Below, piece after piece: positions 44,409 to 56,872 of a stretch of 64,000 nt of DNA. Under the pieces are notes generated by a model. That model ran no database searches. It saw only the letters and a program-made list of their open reading frames with translations, and was not told the DNA's origin. The DNA comes from Stenotrophomonas africana (GTDB lineage Bacteria; Pseudomonadota; Gammaproteobacteria; Xanthomonadales; Xanthomonadaceae): NCBI RefSeq assembly GCF_013004645.1, contig NZ_JABEME010000014.1, forward strand, positions 1 to 64,000. Direction: 5' to 3'. The position numbers and the translations under genes were made by a program. Position 1 is the stretch's first letter. Each line of letters opens with the position of its first letter.

Positions 44409-45478
44409 CCCTGACCGGCAACGCCCCCTGCCGGGTCCTGATCGTCGACGACTCTGCCGTCGTGCGGCAGATGCTCACGGAAATCCTGTCCAGCGATCCG
44501 GCCATCGACGTGGTCGGCACCGCCGCCGACCCGCTGCTGGCGCGCGAGAAGATCAAGCGCCTGGCCCCGGACGTGATCACCCTGGACGTGGAAATGCCAC
44601 GCATGGACGGGCTGGCGTTCCTGGAAAACCTGATGCGCCTGCACCCGCTGCCGGTGGTGATGATCTCTTCGCTGACCGAGCGCGGCGCCGACACCACCCT
44701 GCAGGCACTGGCGCTGGGTGCGGTGGATTTCGTCTCCAAGCCGAAGCTGGACGTGGCGCGCGGCCTGCAGGCCTACGCCGACGAGATCATCGCCAAGGTC
44801 AAGATGGCGGCGCGCTCGCGCGTACGTCCACTGGTGCGCACTGCAGTCCCGAAGCTCACGCTGGACACAGCCCCTGCCGTGCGTCCGGCAGCGACCCAGT
44901 TCCGCACCACCGACCGTCTGATCGCCATCGGCTCGTCTGCTGGTGGCACCGAGGCACTGCGTGTGGTGCTCGAAGGCATGCCCGCCGACGGTCCCGCAGT
45001 GGTGATGACCCAGCACCTGCCGGCCAGCTTCAGCAGTGCCTTCGCCGAACGCCTGGACCGCCACTCGGCCATGGCCGTGCGCGAGGCCAGCGACGGCGAA
45101 GCCGTACTGCCCGGCCATGCCTACCTGCCACCGGGCGGCAAGCATCTGCGGATCATCCGTGACGGTGCGCGCTGGCGCTGCCGCGTCGACGACGGCCCAG
45201 CGGTGAACCGGCACAAGCCTGCGGTGGACGTGCTGTTCCGCTCGGTCGCGCAGAATGCCGGCGGCAATGCCATTGGCGCCATCCTCACCGGGATGGGCGA
45301 TGACGGCGCACGCGGCCTGCTGGAAATGCGCCAGGCCGGCGCACCGACACTGGTGCAGGACGAGGCCAGCAGCGTGGTCTGGGGCATGCCCGGTGCAGCG
45401 TTCAAGCTCGGCGCCGCCGAGGAACAGGTGCCGCTGGAACGGATTGCCGAGCGATTGCTGGCGCTCGCCCGCGGCTGA
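44405..45478 (+). CDS. cheB: Chemotaxis methylesterase/response regulator CheB
   Basis: CheB removes receptor methyl groups when phosphorylated by CheA. From ATG 44405 the product is 357 residues: a receiver domain with phospho-acceptor D61 ([13 protein letters not shown]), a linker, and the methylesterase domain with the Ser-His-Asp triad in [22 protein letters not shown] and [11 protein letters not shown]. It ends the receptor-cheRDB operon. Confidence 0.97.
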   Translation: MTLTGNAPCRVLIVDDSAVVRQMLTEILSSDPAIDVVGTAADPLLAREKIKRLAPDVITLDVEMPRMDGLAFLENLMRLHPLPVVMISSLTERGADTTLQALALGAVDFVSKPKLDVARGLQAYADEIIAKVKMAARSRVRPLVRTAVPKLTLDTAPAVRPAATQFRTTDRLIAIGSSAGGTEALRVVLEGMPADGPAVVMTQHLPASFSSAFAERLDRHSAMAVREASDGEAVLPGHAYLPPGGKHLRIIRDGARWRCRVDDGPAVNRHKPAVDVLFRSVAQNAGGNAIGAILTGMGDDGARGLLEMRQAGAPTLVQDEASSVVWGMPGAAFKLGAAEEQVPLERIAERLLALARG

Positions 45479-45510
45479 TTGCGCGCCGCGGCTCAAGGAC
45501 TCCGCGGGCA

Positions 45511-45604
45511 GTAGATCCACGCCATGCGTGGATGCCTTTGTAGAGTCGAGCCGCGCTCGACTCATCGCGCATCGCGCGAACAGCAGCCATGGACTCGGCG
45601 CTAC
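45511..45604. repeat. SMAG palindromes downstream of cheB
   Basis: A single unit GTAGATCCACGCCATGCGTG starts at 45511, then a degenerate facing pair from GTAGAGTCGAGCCGCGCTCG (45540) to CTAC at 45601-45604. Confidence 0.75.
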
Positions 45605-45619
45605 ACGCCATCAGGCAAC

Positions 45620-45656
45620 AAAAAAAGGCGCCGGCTTTCATCGGGGCTCTTCGTTT
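45620..45656 (+). terminator. Degenerate terminator after cheB
   Basis: A run of A residues, an imperfect stem GCGCCG / CGGGGC and the tail TCTTCGTTTC give a weak bidirectional-looking terminator. Its flanks (AAAAAA before, TTCGTTTCAAC after) match those of the strong hairpin at 48014-48044, suggesting a common origin. Confidence 0.4.
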
Positions 45657-45712
45657 CAACGCGCTAAGCGCATGTGTGCTTTGATAGCGGTATTGCACAA
45701 GGAATGCTGCAC

Positions 45713-46084
45713 ATGATCAAAGGCATATGGAAGGCCGCCCTGGCGGCCGTACTGCTTTCATTGCCACTGGCACCCGCCAGCGCCAGTGGCAATCTGTTCT
45801 ACTTCGAGGCCAAGCAGGGTGATGTGTTCTTCATGCTGATGCTGGTGGGTCGCGAAGATCCCGGCGCGGTAAGCGTCAGCTGGAAAGGCCCGTCTATCCC
45901 GCCGTACCCCAACGTGCATCGCCGCTACTACATCGAATTCAACCGTGCAAAGCGCCAAGCCTACGTGCGTCCACTTGACCGTGATGGATTGCCCTGGTTC
46001 GAGATGGATGTCTCCGGTAAGCGCGGCTACGTGCTGATCGGCGGCCGTCGGTTGCAGGGCAACCCAGACTGGACCCTTCAGTAG
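45713..46084 (+). CDS. Small exported protein of unknown function
   Basis: I do not recognise this protein. It has 123 residues from ATG 45713, chosen because an AAGGA site and a signal peptide (MIKGIWKAALAAVLLSLPLA, cleavage near ASA-SG) fit; the frame opens upstream at 45674. The mature part of about 98 residues is rich in aromatic and basic residues (YPNVHRRYYIEFNRAKRQAY) with no Cys and no further membrane helix. It stands alone between cheB and a convergent WG-repeat gene and has no evident link with either. Confidence 0.7.
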   Translation: MIKGIWKAALAAVLLSLPLAPASASGNLFYFEAKQGDVFFMLMLVGREDPGAVSVSWKGPSIPPYPNVHRRYYIEFNRAKRQAYVRPLDRDGLPWFEMDVSGKRGYVLIGGRRLQGNPDWTLQ

Positions 46085-46164
46085 CGCCGGACGCCTTACC
46101 GTTCCGTTGTTGCCCACACGCCAAAATCTGCCATTTGAATCGCGCCAGGCTCCAGCGACTCCAA

Positions 46165-47955
46165 TCAGTCAATGGTCCGGCTATCAGCTGGACGTGGATG
46201 CAGGCTCGCCAGAACGGTCCCGTCAAGCTTGATCAGCTCCAAGGTCTGATCTGTCTTCAACGTCTCAAACAGACCGTCCGCTCGATGATGAATCGATAGA
46301 AATCCCTGTTCGAACAGCGTCGTTCCTGTGCCTGGGTCAAGAAAATTAACCGTAACATCACCGGCACTGTTTCGCTCACGCACGAAAACCAAGCCATCCG
46401 AAACACTCACGTAGCCGTAGCGGGGCGCGAGCCTCCACCACCCCGACTCATCCAGAAGGCCCCAGCGGCCACGCAGTGAGAGGGCGTAAACCCTTGTTCC
46501 ATCCGCCAAAAACTCCGGTGAGGGATCATGCGGCGTGAAATCCGCCACCGCATTACCGCGCAGATCGAGAATGTGATACCCCGGGTCATACCCCGGCCGT
46601 TCGAATGCCGCGACCAGATTCGGACCCAATGGTTGTATCCGACGGTAGCGAGGAGGAATCAGCCAAGCACCCGTAGCATCTATTACACCCCATCCTCCAT
46701 CGGCTTGGGCCAACAGCAGTTGGTCATCCAGTCCTTCCGCGGTTTGAAAAGGCGCAAGTCGGTAGTACAGGGAAGACGAGATGCTGCCATCTTCCAGCAT
46801 CATGAAACGCACCCCCGCTTCGCCGGGCTTTTGATACTCGACGATCCTGCGGTTCAACGGATGCAGGCCTGCAGCGCGTTGCAGGGAGCGCAGCGACCCA
46901 TCCAGGCCTACAACGTATTCATCATCTTCCGAACTGAAGATTACATACCCCACTCGTTCAGCGAACTCATCTGTCTTCATACAGTGGCCTGCAGGCGTCG
47001 GAAACATCAAACCCGCGCGCGTGAAATGCAGGCACTGGCCGTCTTCGGCTACCGCAGAAAGCAGGTACCCACCCCGACCAAACTTGAACCGATATCGACC
47101 CATGGGCGCCACTTGCACCCCGTGGGGATCCAGCACCGTGTCGTTGCCGCCCTGGGTGGCGAGCACGAATCCCGACCTGTTGAAGGTCATCCGGTCGTAG
47201 TCCTGGCGCCCTATGCCTGCCAGTGATCGATCAACCAGGCCAAAGTTGACGCCATCACGCGAAGCGATGGCCACTTTCCCCTCTTCACCCAAGACACCAC
47301 GGGTACCAAAGTTACTGAAAACGGGACCGGACCTGCCCTTCGCGTCAAGGAAGCGGGTCGTACAGCGCTGCTTCTCACTGTTGCGGAGTTCTACAGCCGG
47401 GTTTCCAGCCCAGGACGCCGAGCGCAGGAGATCGATCTCGCCTTTCTGCTCAAACCGACGCACCAATCGGCCTCGTGCATTGAAGAAGTCGATTCGCTTG
47501 TACGCCTTGGGCGGCTTCCGCAGCAATACCTCGGCTTCGATCAGCCCGTTGCCGTGTACCTCAACCGAGTCGTAATGCGCTTCAAGGACGATACGCCCTT
47601 CTGAATTCATGACGCCCCTGTTCTCCCCTCTTTCGAAGACTGCCACCCCATTTTTGAAGGGGTGGAGGTATTGCATTCCCCGATGCTCGGCAAGTTGCCG
47701 ACCAGTGCCATCCAGCACCACGCAGCGGCCCTCATGACAGAGGCCGTGGCGTGTAGTCCTGTCGAAACGTGGCGGCGGCTCGGTGGGCTGTAGCATTGCA
47801 GGCGCCGACGTTGCCCCTGCCGATGGCGCAATGGTCAGAAGTGCAGAGGCCAGCAGAATGCCCAAAGCCTGGGTGGTGACGGTGCGGCGATGGGTAGGAC
47901 TGGGAGGCAGCAGGAATGAGCGGCGCATCTTGCGCAGGACCGAAATTGTGGGCAT
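46165..47955 (-). CDS. Exported WG-repeat protein
   Basis: From ATG 47955 the product has 596 residues; TTG 47991 or ATG 47928 are alternative starts and none has a good ribosome site. A hydrophobic segment (TTQALGILLASALLTIAPSA) indicates export. The rest consists of repeated WG-type beta units (for example NRGVMNSEGRIVLEAHYDSV, GGWGVIDATGAWLIPPRYRR, LRGRWGLLDESGWWRLAPRY), a module of uncertain, possibly binding function. Codon third positions are less GC-biased than in flanking genes, hinting at later acquisition or relaxed selection. Confidence 0.8.
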   Translation of the reverse strand: MPTISVLRKMRRSFLLPPSPTHRRTVTTQALGILLASALLTIAPSAGATSAPAMLQPTEPPPRFDRTTRHGLCHEGRCVVLDGTGRQLAEHRGMQYLHPFKNGVAVFERGENRGVMNSEGRIVLEAHYDSVEVHGNGLIEAEVLLRKPPKAYKRIDFFNARGRLVRRFEQKGEIDLLRSASWAGNPAVELRNSEKQRCTTRFLDAKGRSGPVFSNFGTRGVLGEEGKVAIASRDGVNFGLVDRSLAGIGRQDYDRMTFNRSGFVLATQGGNDTVLDPHGVQVAPMGRYRFKFGRGGYLLSAVAEDGQCLHFTRAGLMFPTPAGHCMKTDEFAERVGYVIFSSEDDEYVVGLDGSLRSLQRAAGLHPLNRRIVEYQKPGEAGVRFMMLEDGSISSSLYYRLAPFQTAEGLDDQLLLAQADGGWGVIDATGAWLIPPRYRRIQPLGPNLVAAFERPGYDPGYHILDLRGNAVADFTPHDPSPEFLADGTRVYALSLRGRWGLLDESGWWRLAPRYGYVSVSDGLVFVRERNSAGDVTVNFLDPGTGTTLFEQGFLSIHHRADGLFETLKTDQTLELIKLDGTVLASLHPRPADSRTID

Positions 47956-48013
47956 CCACGGTAGGCGCGATGCATCTCTACTGAAATGCAACTTCTACGA
48001 AAGTGCCCCGTCT

Positions 48014-48044
48014 ACAAAAAAACCCCCGGTTCTCACCGGGGGTT
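48014..48044 (-). terminator. Rho-independent terminator of acnB
   Basis: A 10-bp stem AACCCCCGGT / ACCGGGGGTT with a 4-base loop is followed on the minus strand by seven or more T residues. It lies 44 bases beyond the acnB stop. Confidence 0.9.
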
Positions 48045-48061
48045 CTTCGTTTCAACGGGAT

Positions 48062-48083
48062 GCCGGCCAGCGGCCGGCACTAC
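48062..48083 (-). repeat. SMAG palindrome after acnB
   Basis: TGCCGGCCAGCGGCCGGCAC ends in CTAC on the plus strand. It touches the acnB stop codon and lies before its terminator. Confidence 0.75.
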
Positions 48084-48087
48084 CGCA

Positions 48088-50679
48088 TCAGGCAGCGACC
48101 GTCTTGGCCACGTCCTGGTATTCCTCGATCTGGTCGAAGTTCATGTAGCGGTAGATCTCCGCGCCGCTGGCGGCGATCACGCCCACATCGGCCATGTACT
48201 CTTCCTTGGTCGGGATGCGGCCCAGACGCGAGCAGATCGCGGCCAGTTCGGCCGAACCCAGGTACACGTTGGTGTTGCGGCCCAGACGGTTCGGGAAGTT
48301 GCGGGTCGAGGTCGACATCGCGGTGGAGCCTTCACGGATCTGCGCCTGGTTGCCCATGCACAGCGAGCAGCCCGGCATTTCCATGCGTGCACCGGTGGCG
48401 CCGAAGGTGCCGTACACGCCTTCCTTGGTCAGCTCCGAGGCGTCCATCTTGGTCGGCGGGGCCACCCACAGGCGGGTCGGCAGGTCACGCTTGCCTTCCA
48501 GCAGCTTGGCCGCCGCACGGAAGTGACCGATGTTGGTCATGCACGAACCGATGAACACTTCGTCGATCTTGGCGCCGGCCACTTCGGACAGGGTCTTCAC
48601 GTCGTCCGGGTCGTTCGGGCAAGCCACGATCGGCTCGTGGATGTCGGCCAGGTCGATCTCGATGACGGCGGCGTACTCGGCGTCGGCATCCGGCTCCAGC
48701 AGCTGCGGGTTGGCCAGCCACGCTTCCATCTTCTCGATGCGACGCTGCAGCGAGCGCGGATCCTGGTAACCCTCGGCAATCATCCACTTCAGCAGGGTGA
48801 TGTTGCTGGTCAGGTACTCGATGATCGGTTCCTTGTTCAGGCGCACCGAGCAACCGGCCGCCGAACGCTCGGCCGAGGCGTCGGACAGTTCGAACGCCTG
48901 TTCGACCTTCAGCTCCGGCAGGCCTTCGATTTCCAGGATGCGGCCGGAGAAGATGTTCTTCTTGCCGGCCTTGGCCACGGTCAGCAGCCCGGACTTGATC
49001 GCGTACAGCGGGATCGCGTTGACCAGGTCACGCAGGGTCACGCCCGGCTGCATCTTGCCCTTGAAGCGCACCAGCACCGACTCCGGCATGTCCAGCGGCA
49101 TCACGCCGGTGGCAGCAGCGAAGGCGACCAGGCCCGAACCGGCCGGGAACGAAATACCCACCGGGAAACGGGTGTGCGAGTCACCACCGGTACCGACGGT
49201 GTCCGGCAGCAGCATGCGGTTGAGCCAGCTGTGGATCACGCCGTCGCCCGGGCGCAGCGAGACGCCGCCACGGGTGGAGATGAACTCCGGCAGGGTGTGG
49301 TGGGTCTTCACGTCCACCGGCTTCGGGTAAGCGGCGGTGTGGCAGAACGACTGCATCACCAGGTCGGCCGAGAAGCCCAGGCAGGCCAGGTCCTTCAGCT
49401 CGTCACGGGTCATCGGGCCGGTGGTGTCCTGCGAGCCGACCGAGGTCATCTTCGGTTCGCAGTAGGTGCCCGGGCGCATGCCCTGGCCTTCCGGCAGGCC
49501 ACAGGCGCGGCCGACCATCTTCTGCGCCAGCGAGAAGCCCTTGCCAGTGTCGACCGGCTGAACCGGCAGGCGGAACAGATCGGTCGGGGCCAGGCCCAGG
49601 GCTTCGCGCGCCTTGCCAGTCAGGCCACGGCCGATGATCAGCGGAATGCGGCCACCGGCACGCACTTCGTCGAACAGCACTTCAGACTTGACCTGGAACT
49701 CGGCGATCACTTCACCGTTCTTCAGCGCCTTGCCTTCGTACGGACGCAGCTCGACCACATCGCCGTGCTCCATCTTCGACACGTCCAGCTCGATCGGCAG
49801 TGCGCCGGCATCTTCCATGGTGTTGTAGAAGATCGGGGCGATCTTCGAACCCAGGCAGACGCCACCGGCGCGCTTGTTCGGGATGAACGGAATGTCATCA
49901 CCGGTCCACCACAGCACGCTGTTGGTGGCCGACTTGCGCGAGGAGCCGGTACCGACCACGTCGCCGACATAGGCGACCAGGTGGCCCTTGTCCTTCAGCG
50001 ACAGGATCTGCTGGATCGGGCCGCGCTTGCCGTCTTCTTCCGGGGTGAACGGCGCATCGTCGCGCTTGTTCTTCAGCATCGCCAGGGCGTGCATCGGAAT
50101 GTCCGGGCGGGTGGTCGCATCCGGTGCCGGTGACAGGTCGTCGGTGTTGGTCTCGCCCGGCACCTTGAACACGGTGACGGTCAGGCTCTGCGGCACTTCC
50201 GGGTTGTTGGTGAACCACTCGGCATCGGCCCAGCTCTGCAGCACGGCCTGGGCGTTGGCGTTGCCGGCCTTGGCCTTTTCCTGCACGTCATGGAAGGCAT
50301 CGAACACCAGCAGGGTCTTCTTCAGACCGTTGGCGGCGATGGTGCCGACGCTGGCGTCGTCCAGCAGCTGCACCAGCGGCGCGACGTTGTAACCGCCCAG
50401 CATGGTGCCCAGCAGTTCGGTGGCGCGCTCGCGGCTGATCAGCGGGTTCTGCTCGCTGCCCAGGGCGATCGCGGCCAGGTACGAGGCCTTGACCTTGGCC
50501 GCGTCATCGACGCCGGCCGGCACGCGATGGGTCAGCAGGTCGAGCAGGAACTCGGCCTCGCCCTGCGGCGGGTTCTTCAGCAGTTCGATGACATCGGCCG
50601 TCTGCTGCGCGCTCAGCGGCAGCGGCGGGATGCCAAGCGCAGCGCGCTCGGCGACGTGGTGGCGGTAGGCTTCCAACAT
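48088..50679 (-). CDS. acnB: Aconitate hydratase B (2-methylisocitrate dehydratase)
   Basis: AcnB is the main citric-acid-cycle aconitase and also acts on 2-methylisocitrate. From ATG 50679 (GGGAG upstream) the protein has 863 residues, the usual AcnB size; the twelve-residue longer frame begins in the leader. The AcnB-specific N-terminal HEAT-like domain ([20 protein letters not shown]) precedes the swivelling domain. Cluster-ligand cysteines are visible in [20 protein letters not shown] and [14 protein letters not shown]. It lies downstream of vapBC and convergent with nothing on its 3' side except the WG-repeat gene in tandem. Confidence 0.97.
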   Translation of the reverse strand: MLEAYRHHVAERAALGIPPLPLSAQQTADVIELLKNPPQGEAEFLLDLLTHRVPAGVDDAAKVKASYLAAIALGSEQNPLISRERATELLGTMLGGYNVAPLVQLLDDASVGTIAANGLKKTLLVFDAFHDVQEKAKAGNANAQAVLQSWADAEWFTNNPEVPQSLTVTVFKVPGETNTDDLSPAPDATTRPDIPMHALAMLKNKRDDAPFTPEEDGKRGPIQQILSLKDKGHLVAYVGDVVGTGSSRKSATNSVLWWTGDDIPFIPNKRAGGVCLGSKIAPIFYNTMEDAGALPIELDVSKMEHGDVVELRPYEGKALKNGEVIAEFQVKSEVLFDEVRAGGRIPLIIGRGLTGKAREALGLAPTDLFRLPVQPVDTGKGFSLAQKMVGRACGLPEGQGMRPGTYCEPKMTSVGSQDTTGPMTRDELKDLACLGFSADLVMQSFCHTAAYPKPVDVKTHHTLPEFISTRGGVSLRPGDGVIHSWLNRMLLPDTVGTGGDSHTRFPVGISFPAGSGLVAFAAATGVMPLDMPESVLVRFKGKMQPGVTLRDLVNAIPLYAIKSGLLTVAKAGKKNIFSGRILEIEGLPELKVEQAFELSDASAERSAAGCSVRLNKEPIIEYLTSNITLLKWMIAEGYQDPRSLQRRIEKMEAWLANPQLLEPDADAEYAAVIEIDLADIHEPIVACPNDPDDVKTLSEVAGAKIDEVFIGSCMTNIGHFRAAAKLLEGKRDLPTRLWVAPPTKMDASELTKEGVYGTFGATGARMEMPGCSLCMGNQAQIREGSTAMSTSTRNFPNRLGRNTNVYLGSAELAAICSRLGRIPTKEEYMADVGVIAASGAEIYRYMNFDQIEEYQDVAKTVAA

Positions 50680-50722
50680 GACAACTCCCGGGTAATGCGT
50701 AGGTTGAAAAAACAATGTGGGC

Positions 50723-51124
50723 TCAGGCTTGCGGCACGATCAGCTTCAGGCCCTTGAAGTAGTCGCGGTAAAACGTGTCGTTCCAGGTGATCAGGCCGTC
50801 GCACTGCAGCAGTGCGTGGGCGCCGACCATGAATTCGTCCAGACTGCGACGGCTGCCGCCGCGCTGGCGATGACGACGGTGCATCTCGCCGGCGCGCAGC
50901 GCCGACTTGGCTTCCATCGGGTTGAAGTGCACGCCCATCTCTTCCAGCGCTTCCAGCACTTCGGCACCGCCGCGCAGCGATGCGCAGACTTCGGCCAGGG
51001 TCGCGCCACAGACCACCACGCGGCCGCCGACCAGGCTCTGCCGGAGGATGGCTTCCACCGCATCGGCCTGCGGACCATTGCTGAGCAGCTCGACCAGTAC
51101 CGGCGAATCGACGGCGATCATCAC
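50723..51124 (-). CDS. vapC: PIN-domain toxin, VapC-like
   Basis: The 133-residue protein has the PIN nuclease layout: an N-terminal acidic residue in [11 protein letters not shown], Glu in [10 protein letters not shown], and a C-terminal acidic group in [20 protein letters not shown] followed by [10 protein letters not shown]. Such toxins cut tRNA or rRNA. It starts three bases after the antitoxin stop (ATG 51124 or 51121). The pair lies between acnB and acnA and is transcribed toward acnB, so read-through into acnB is possible. Confidence 0.88.
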   Translation of the reverse strand: MMIAVDSPVLVELLSNGPQADAVEAILRQSLVGGRVVVCGATLAEVCASLRGGAEVLEALEEMGVHFNPMEAKSALRAGEMHRRHRQRGGSRRSLDEFMVGAHALLQCDGLITWNDTFYRDYFKGLKLIVPQA

Positions 51125-51127
51125 GGC

Positions 51128-51352
51128 TTATTCCTCGTCACGCACCGCACGCACCGCCGCGTCGGACGACTCAAAGCCGTCCAGCGCGAACTTGCCGCGC
51201 GCCCGTGAAATGGCATCGTCAACACTCTTGCGCAGGATGATGCGGCTGCCGTCCAGTTCGACCTTCAGCAGCGTGCCCTTGGTCAGGCCGAGGGCATCAC
51301 GCACCGCCTTGGGCAGGGTGATCTGTCCGCGTTCTGCAACAGTGGCTTCCAT
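51128..51352 (-). CDS. vapB: AbrB/SpoVT-type antitoxin, VapB-like
   Basis: The product is 74 residues from ATG 51352, chosen because GGAGG lies just upstream and the predicted transcript starts near 51373. The frame's earlier ATG (51376) would precede the transcript start. The N-terminal half is a swapped-hairpin AbrB DNA-binding domain ([33 protein letters not shown]); the C-terminal part would bind the toxin. Antitoxins of this kind repress their own operon. Confidence 0.87.
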   Translation of the reverse strand: MEATVAERGQITLPKAVRDALGLTKGTLLKVELDGSRIILRKSVDDAISRARGKFALDGFESSDAAVRAVRDEE

Positions 51353-51369
51353 CGGTAGGCCCTCCAGAG

Positions 51370-51390
51370 TATGCACAAATTATACATACT
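51370..51390 (-). promoter_or_regulatory. Promoter and likely operator of vapBC
   Basis: On the minus strand a perfect TATAAT lies at 51385-51380. It is flanked by inverted GTATG/CATAC half-sites at 51370-51374 and 51386-51390, with a further GTATG just upstream. This arrangement fits self-repression by the antitoxin. Confidence 0.65.
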
Positions 51391-51653
51391 TCCTTGGGCA
51401 TACTTCCACCCTGAACAGGACCGGCACCCCGCCAGCCCTTGCCTCGCAAAGGATCGGCCACAAACGTGACATACGCCATACACCCTCCCCTGTAGTCTGG
51501 AACCGATGCCGCAGGCCGAACCCGGCCCGGGTGAATCCATTCAGTTTCGGGTTCATACTGGAACTTCCGGGGCCACCAGGCCCGCGGCAAACGCAAGCAG
51601 GTCCGCCCATGCGCGGGCCACTGCAAGCCATCCGCAAGAAGGAGTTACCCCGC

Positions 51654-54407
<2,754 letters not shown>

Positions 54408-54450
54408 CGATCAACTGCAGAGCCGGGCCCGCGCTCGGCACTGCAGGACG

Positions 54451-54480
54451 AAGGGCCGGATCCTCGCGGATCCGGCCCTT
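54451..54480 (+). terminator. Hairpin after acnA, identical to the one at 55135
   Basis: A 13-bp perfect stem AAGGGCCGGATCC with TCGC loop ends at 54480, 44 bases after the acnA stop. The T tail is weak (CTTCTCGTCT). The same 30 bases occur at 55135-55164. Confidence 0.7.
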
Positions 54481-54531
54481 CTCGTCTACACATGGGCCTG
54501 CTCGCGTCAGGTCACACATCGACCCTTCCGA

Positions 54532-54975
54532 TCACGGCCGGACACCAAACAGGTGCCACGACGTCTTCACTGGAGGGCCACTGGCGTCCAGCGACCAAAG
54601 ACCTTCCGCCCACTCAAGATGCCCGTCCGGCGCATTCTCGTTGAACACCACCACCGACATCTCACCGGCAGGGTGCGGCGTTTCTTCTACGCGATAGCAC
54701 ACCGCACCGGTGTTTCCCCGGTAGACGCTGGAGAGAAAGCCCGGCGGGCAGCGCACATCCAGCACCCGGTAACCACTGTTCTCCTCACTGGCATAGACAT
54801 TGGTGTGGATCGAGTACGTGACCAGCCCACCTGGATGCGGTGCCAGCCGCAAGCGAAGTTCCGCCGTTTCACCCAGCGCGGTCACCGGAAAATTCAGCTG
54901 CTCCAGCGCATCCGGCGCCGCGTGGGCCATCACGGAGAACGAGACCATCAGCGCGCAGCCGAGAATTCGGACCAT
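54532..54975 (-). CDS. Small exported protein of unknown function
   Basis: I do not recognise this protein. It has 147 residues with a signal peptide (MVRILGCALMVSFSVMAHAA) and GGAG before the ATG. The mature part is beta-rich (FPVTALGETAELRLRLAPHP, LVTYSIHTNVYASEENSGYR) with two Cys (VRCPPGF and GAVCYRVEE) that could pair. Identical 30-base hairpins lie on both sides of the gene, at 54451 and 55135. No functional link with acnA or the bet genes is evident. Confidence 0.75.
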   Translation of the reverse strand: MVRILGCALMVSFSVMAHAAPDALEQLNFPVTALGETAELRLRLAPHPGGLVTYSIHTNVYASEENSGYRVLDVRCPPGFLSSVYRGNTGAVCYRVEETPHPAGEMSVVVFNENAPDGHLEWAEGLWSLDASGPPVKTSWHLFGVRP

Positions 54976-55134
54976 GACTCAACTCCGGAAAAGGATCGTT
55001 GAACAATGATTGCCACGAACGGTCCTGCATGTCTTTCAGAATGCTACGAAACTTCATGTGACCGGGGCCACCGCCTGGCCAGCGGACAACGCTTCGGTCT
55101 GGGTAGAGTCGACTGCTGGTCGGCCATCCAACAA

Positions 55135-55164
55135 AAGGGCCGGATCCTCGCGGATCCGGCCCTT
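55135..55164 (-). terminator. Rho-independent terminator of betT
   Basis: The 13-bp stem with TCGC/GCGA loop is followed on the minus strand by TTTTGTT. It lies 77 bases beyond the betT stop. The surrounding 265-base gap (54976-55240) also holds a SMAG half-unit near 55177-55200 (CAGCCAGGCATGCCCTGGCT then CTAC) and nothing else. Confidence 0.8.
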
Positions 55165-55240
55165 CCTGTTTCTCCGCAGCCAGGCATGCCCTGGCTCTAC
55201 GGCATCTCCGGCGGCACCGCGATGGGCGCCAGGTGCCCGA

Positions 55241-56791
55241 TCACCGGCGCGGTGCGTCCGGGTCGGTGCGCAGCGCCTTCAGCAGGCCCCACATGTAGAA
55301 CGCCAGGGTGAACGAGAACGGCAGGCCGCACAGCACCACCGCCGTCTGCATCGCGCTGAAGTTGCCGGCCAGCAGCAGGCCAACGCTGGCCACGGTGATA
55401 CCCGCCGCCCAGAACACGCGCAGCCAGATCGGCGCGTCATGCCCATCTTCCACGCCATCGTCAACGCGACGGGTACACAGGTTGGCGATCATCAGCGTGC
55501 CCGAATCGACCGGGGTCAGGAACAGCACGAAGCCGATCACCACCGCAGCACCGGCCACGTACGGCGCGCCGGGCAGGTATTCCAGCAGCTTGAACAGCGT
55601 CATCGCCGCATCGTGCTGGGCCACGTCACCCAGGATCGCCTGGCCATGGTTGAGCACCAGGTCGATGGCGGTGTTGCCGAAGATCGACAGCCACGCCAGG
55701 GTGAAACCGAGCGGGATCAGCAGCACGCCCATGATCACCTCGCGGATGGTGCGGCCACGCGAGATGCGCGCCACGAAAAGGCCGACGAACGGCGCCCAGG
55801 CGATCCACCAGGCCCAGTAGAACAGCGTCCACGAGCCCATCCACTCACGCCCCTTCGGGTCGTTGAGGTACATGTCGAAACTCTTGCGCACGAACGCACC
55901 GAGGTAATCGCCGGTGTTCTGGATCAAGCCATCGAACAGGTGCAGGGTCGGGCCGGTGACCAGCACGAACAGCAGCAGGCCGCACAGCAGGCGCACGTTG
56001 AGGTTGGAGAGCCAGGCAATGCCCTTTTCCACGCCTGCAACCACGCCGATGGTGGCCACCACCATCATCACCAGCACGATCGCCACCAGCACCTGCGGCG
56101 TATCCGGGATGTGGAACAGGTAGACCAGGCCGGACTGCACCACCAGCGCGCCGATGCCGAGGTTGGTCACCATCGAGATCAGCGTGGCCAGGATGCCGAA
56201 GCCATCCACCATGTCGCCGATGCGGCCATGGATGCGCTCACCGAAGATCGGGTACAGCGCCGAGCGCAGCGCCAGTGGCAGGTCACGGCGGTAGGCGAAA
56301 TAGCCCAGTGCCACGCCGACCAGCGCATACAGCGCCCAGCCGTGCAGGCCCCAGTGCAGGAAGGTCAGCACCATCGCCTCGCGGCCGGCGGCCACGGTGC
56401 CGCCGGGCTGCCCGGGCGGATTGAGGAAATGGTCCAGCGGCTCGTAGGCGCCGTAGTACAGCAGCGCGATGCCGATGCCGGCCGAGAACAGCATCGAGAC
56501 CCAGGCGACGTAGCCGAAGGCCGGTGATTCCTCGTTGTGGCCCAGGCGGATGCGGCCATACGGCGAGAACGCCAGCCACAGCACGAAGCCCAGGCACAGC
56601 ACGATCAGCAGCATGTACCACCAGCCGAACGCCGCCGAGACCTCGGCCTGCGCCCATTGCAGCCAGTGCTCGCTGCCTTCGGGATAGAGAACGGTGAGCA
56701 GCCCGAGGATGCCGATCGACACCGAGGAGCTGAAGAAGACAAAACGGTTCAAGCGCAGGGGCGAACGCTTGGGATGAGCCAGGGAAGACAT
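55241..56791 (-). CDS. betT: BCCT-family choline/betaine transporter BetT
   Basis: BetT imports choline, the precursor made into glycine betaine by BetB and BetA. The 516-residue protein has about twelve membrane helices, the glycine-rich substrate stretch (SMLFSAGIGIALLYYGAYEP) and the Trp-rich BCCT signature (WTLFYWAWWIAWAPFVGLFV). It lacks the long cytoplasmic C-terminal osmosensing tail of E. coli BetT (about 677 residues), so activity may depend less on osmolarity. It is divergent from betI-betB-betA and shares their control region. Confidence 0.92.
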   Translation of the reverse strand: MSSLAHPKRSPLRLNRFVFFSSSVSIGILGLLTVLYPEGSEHWLQWAQAEVSAAFGWWYMLLIVLCLGFVLWLAFSPYGRIRLGHNEESPAFGYVAWVSMLFSAGIGIALLYYGAYEPLDHFLNPPGQPGGTVAAGREAMVLTFLHWGLHGWALYALVGVALGYFAYRRDLPLALRSALYPIFGERIHGRIGDMVDGFGILATLISMVTNLGIGALVVQSGLVYLFHIPDTPQVLVAIVLVMMVVATIGVVAGVEKGIAWLSNLNVRLLCGLLLFVLVTGPTLHLFDGLIQNTGDYLGAFVRKSFDMYLNDPKGREWMGSWTLFYWAWWIAWAPFVGLFVARISRGRTIREVIMGVLLIPLGFTLAWLSIFGNTAIDLVLNHGQAILGDVAQHDAAMTLFKLLEYLPGAPYVAGAAVVIGFVLFLTPVDSGTLMIANLCTRRVDDGVEDGHDAPIWLRVFWAAGITVASVGLLLAGNFSAMQTAVVLCGLPFSFTLAFYMWGLLKALRTDPDAPRR

Positions 56792-56872
56792 GGGGTCGTC
56801 TCATCAAGTCCGAGGGAGCACATGGGCGGGGCCGGACCGGTAAACCGGGCCCATGGCGTGGGGCGCGAGCGC

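Noticed and set aside
47986-50133. 715-residue plus-strand open frame opposite acnB
   Set aside because: Shadow of acnB codon bias. It starts inside the acnB terminator and has no recognisable domain.
50907-51653. 249-residue in-frame extension of acnA toward 50907
   Set aside because: It runs antisense over vapB and vapC and lacks a ribosome site. The ATG at 51654 has GAAGGAG and gives the normal protein length.
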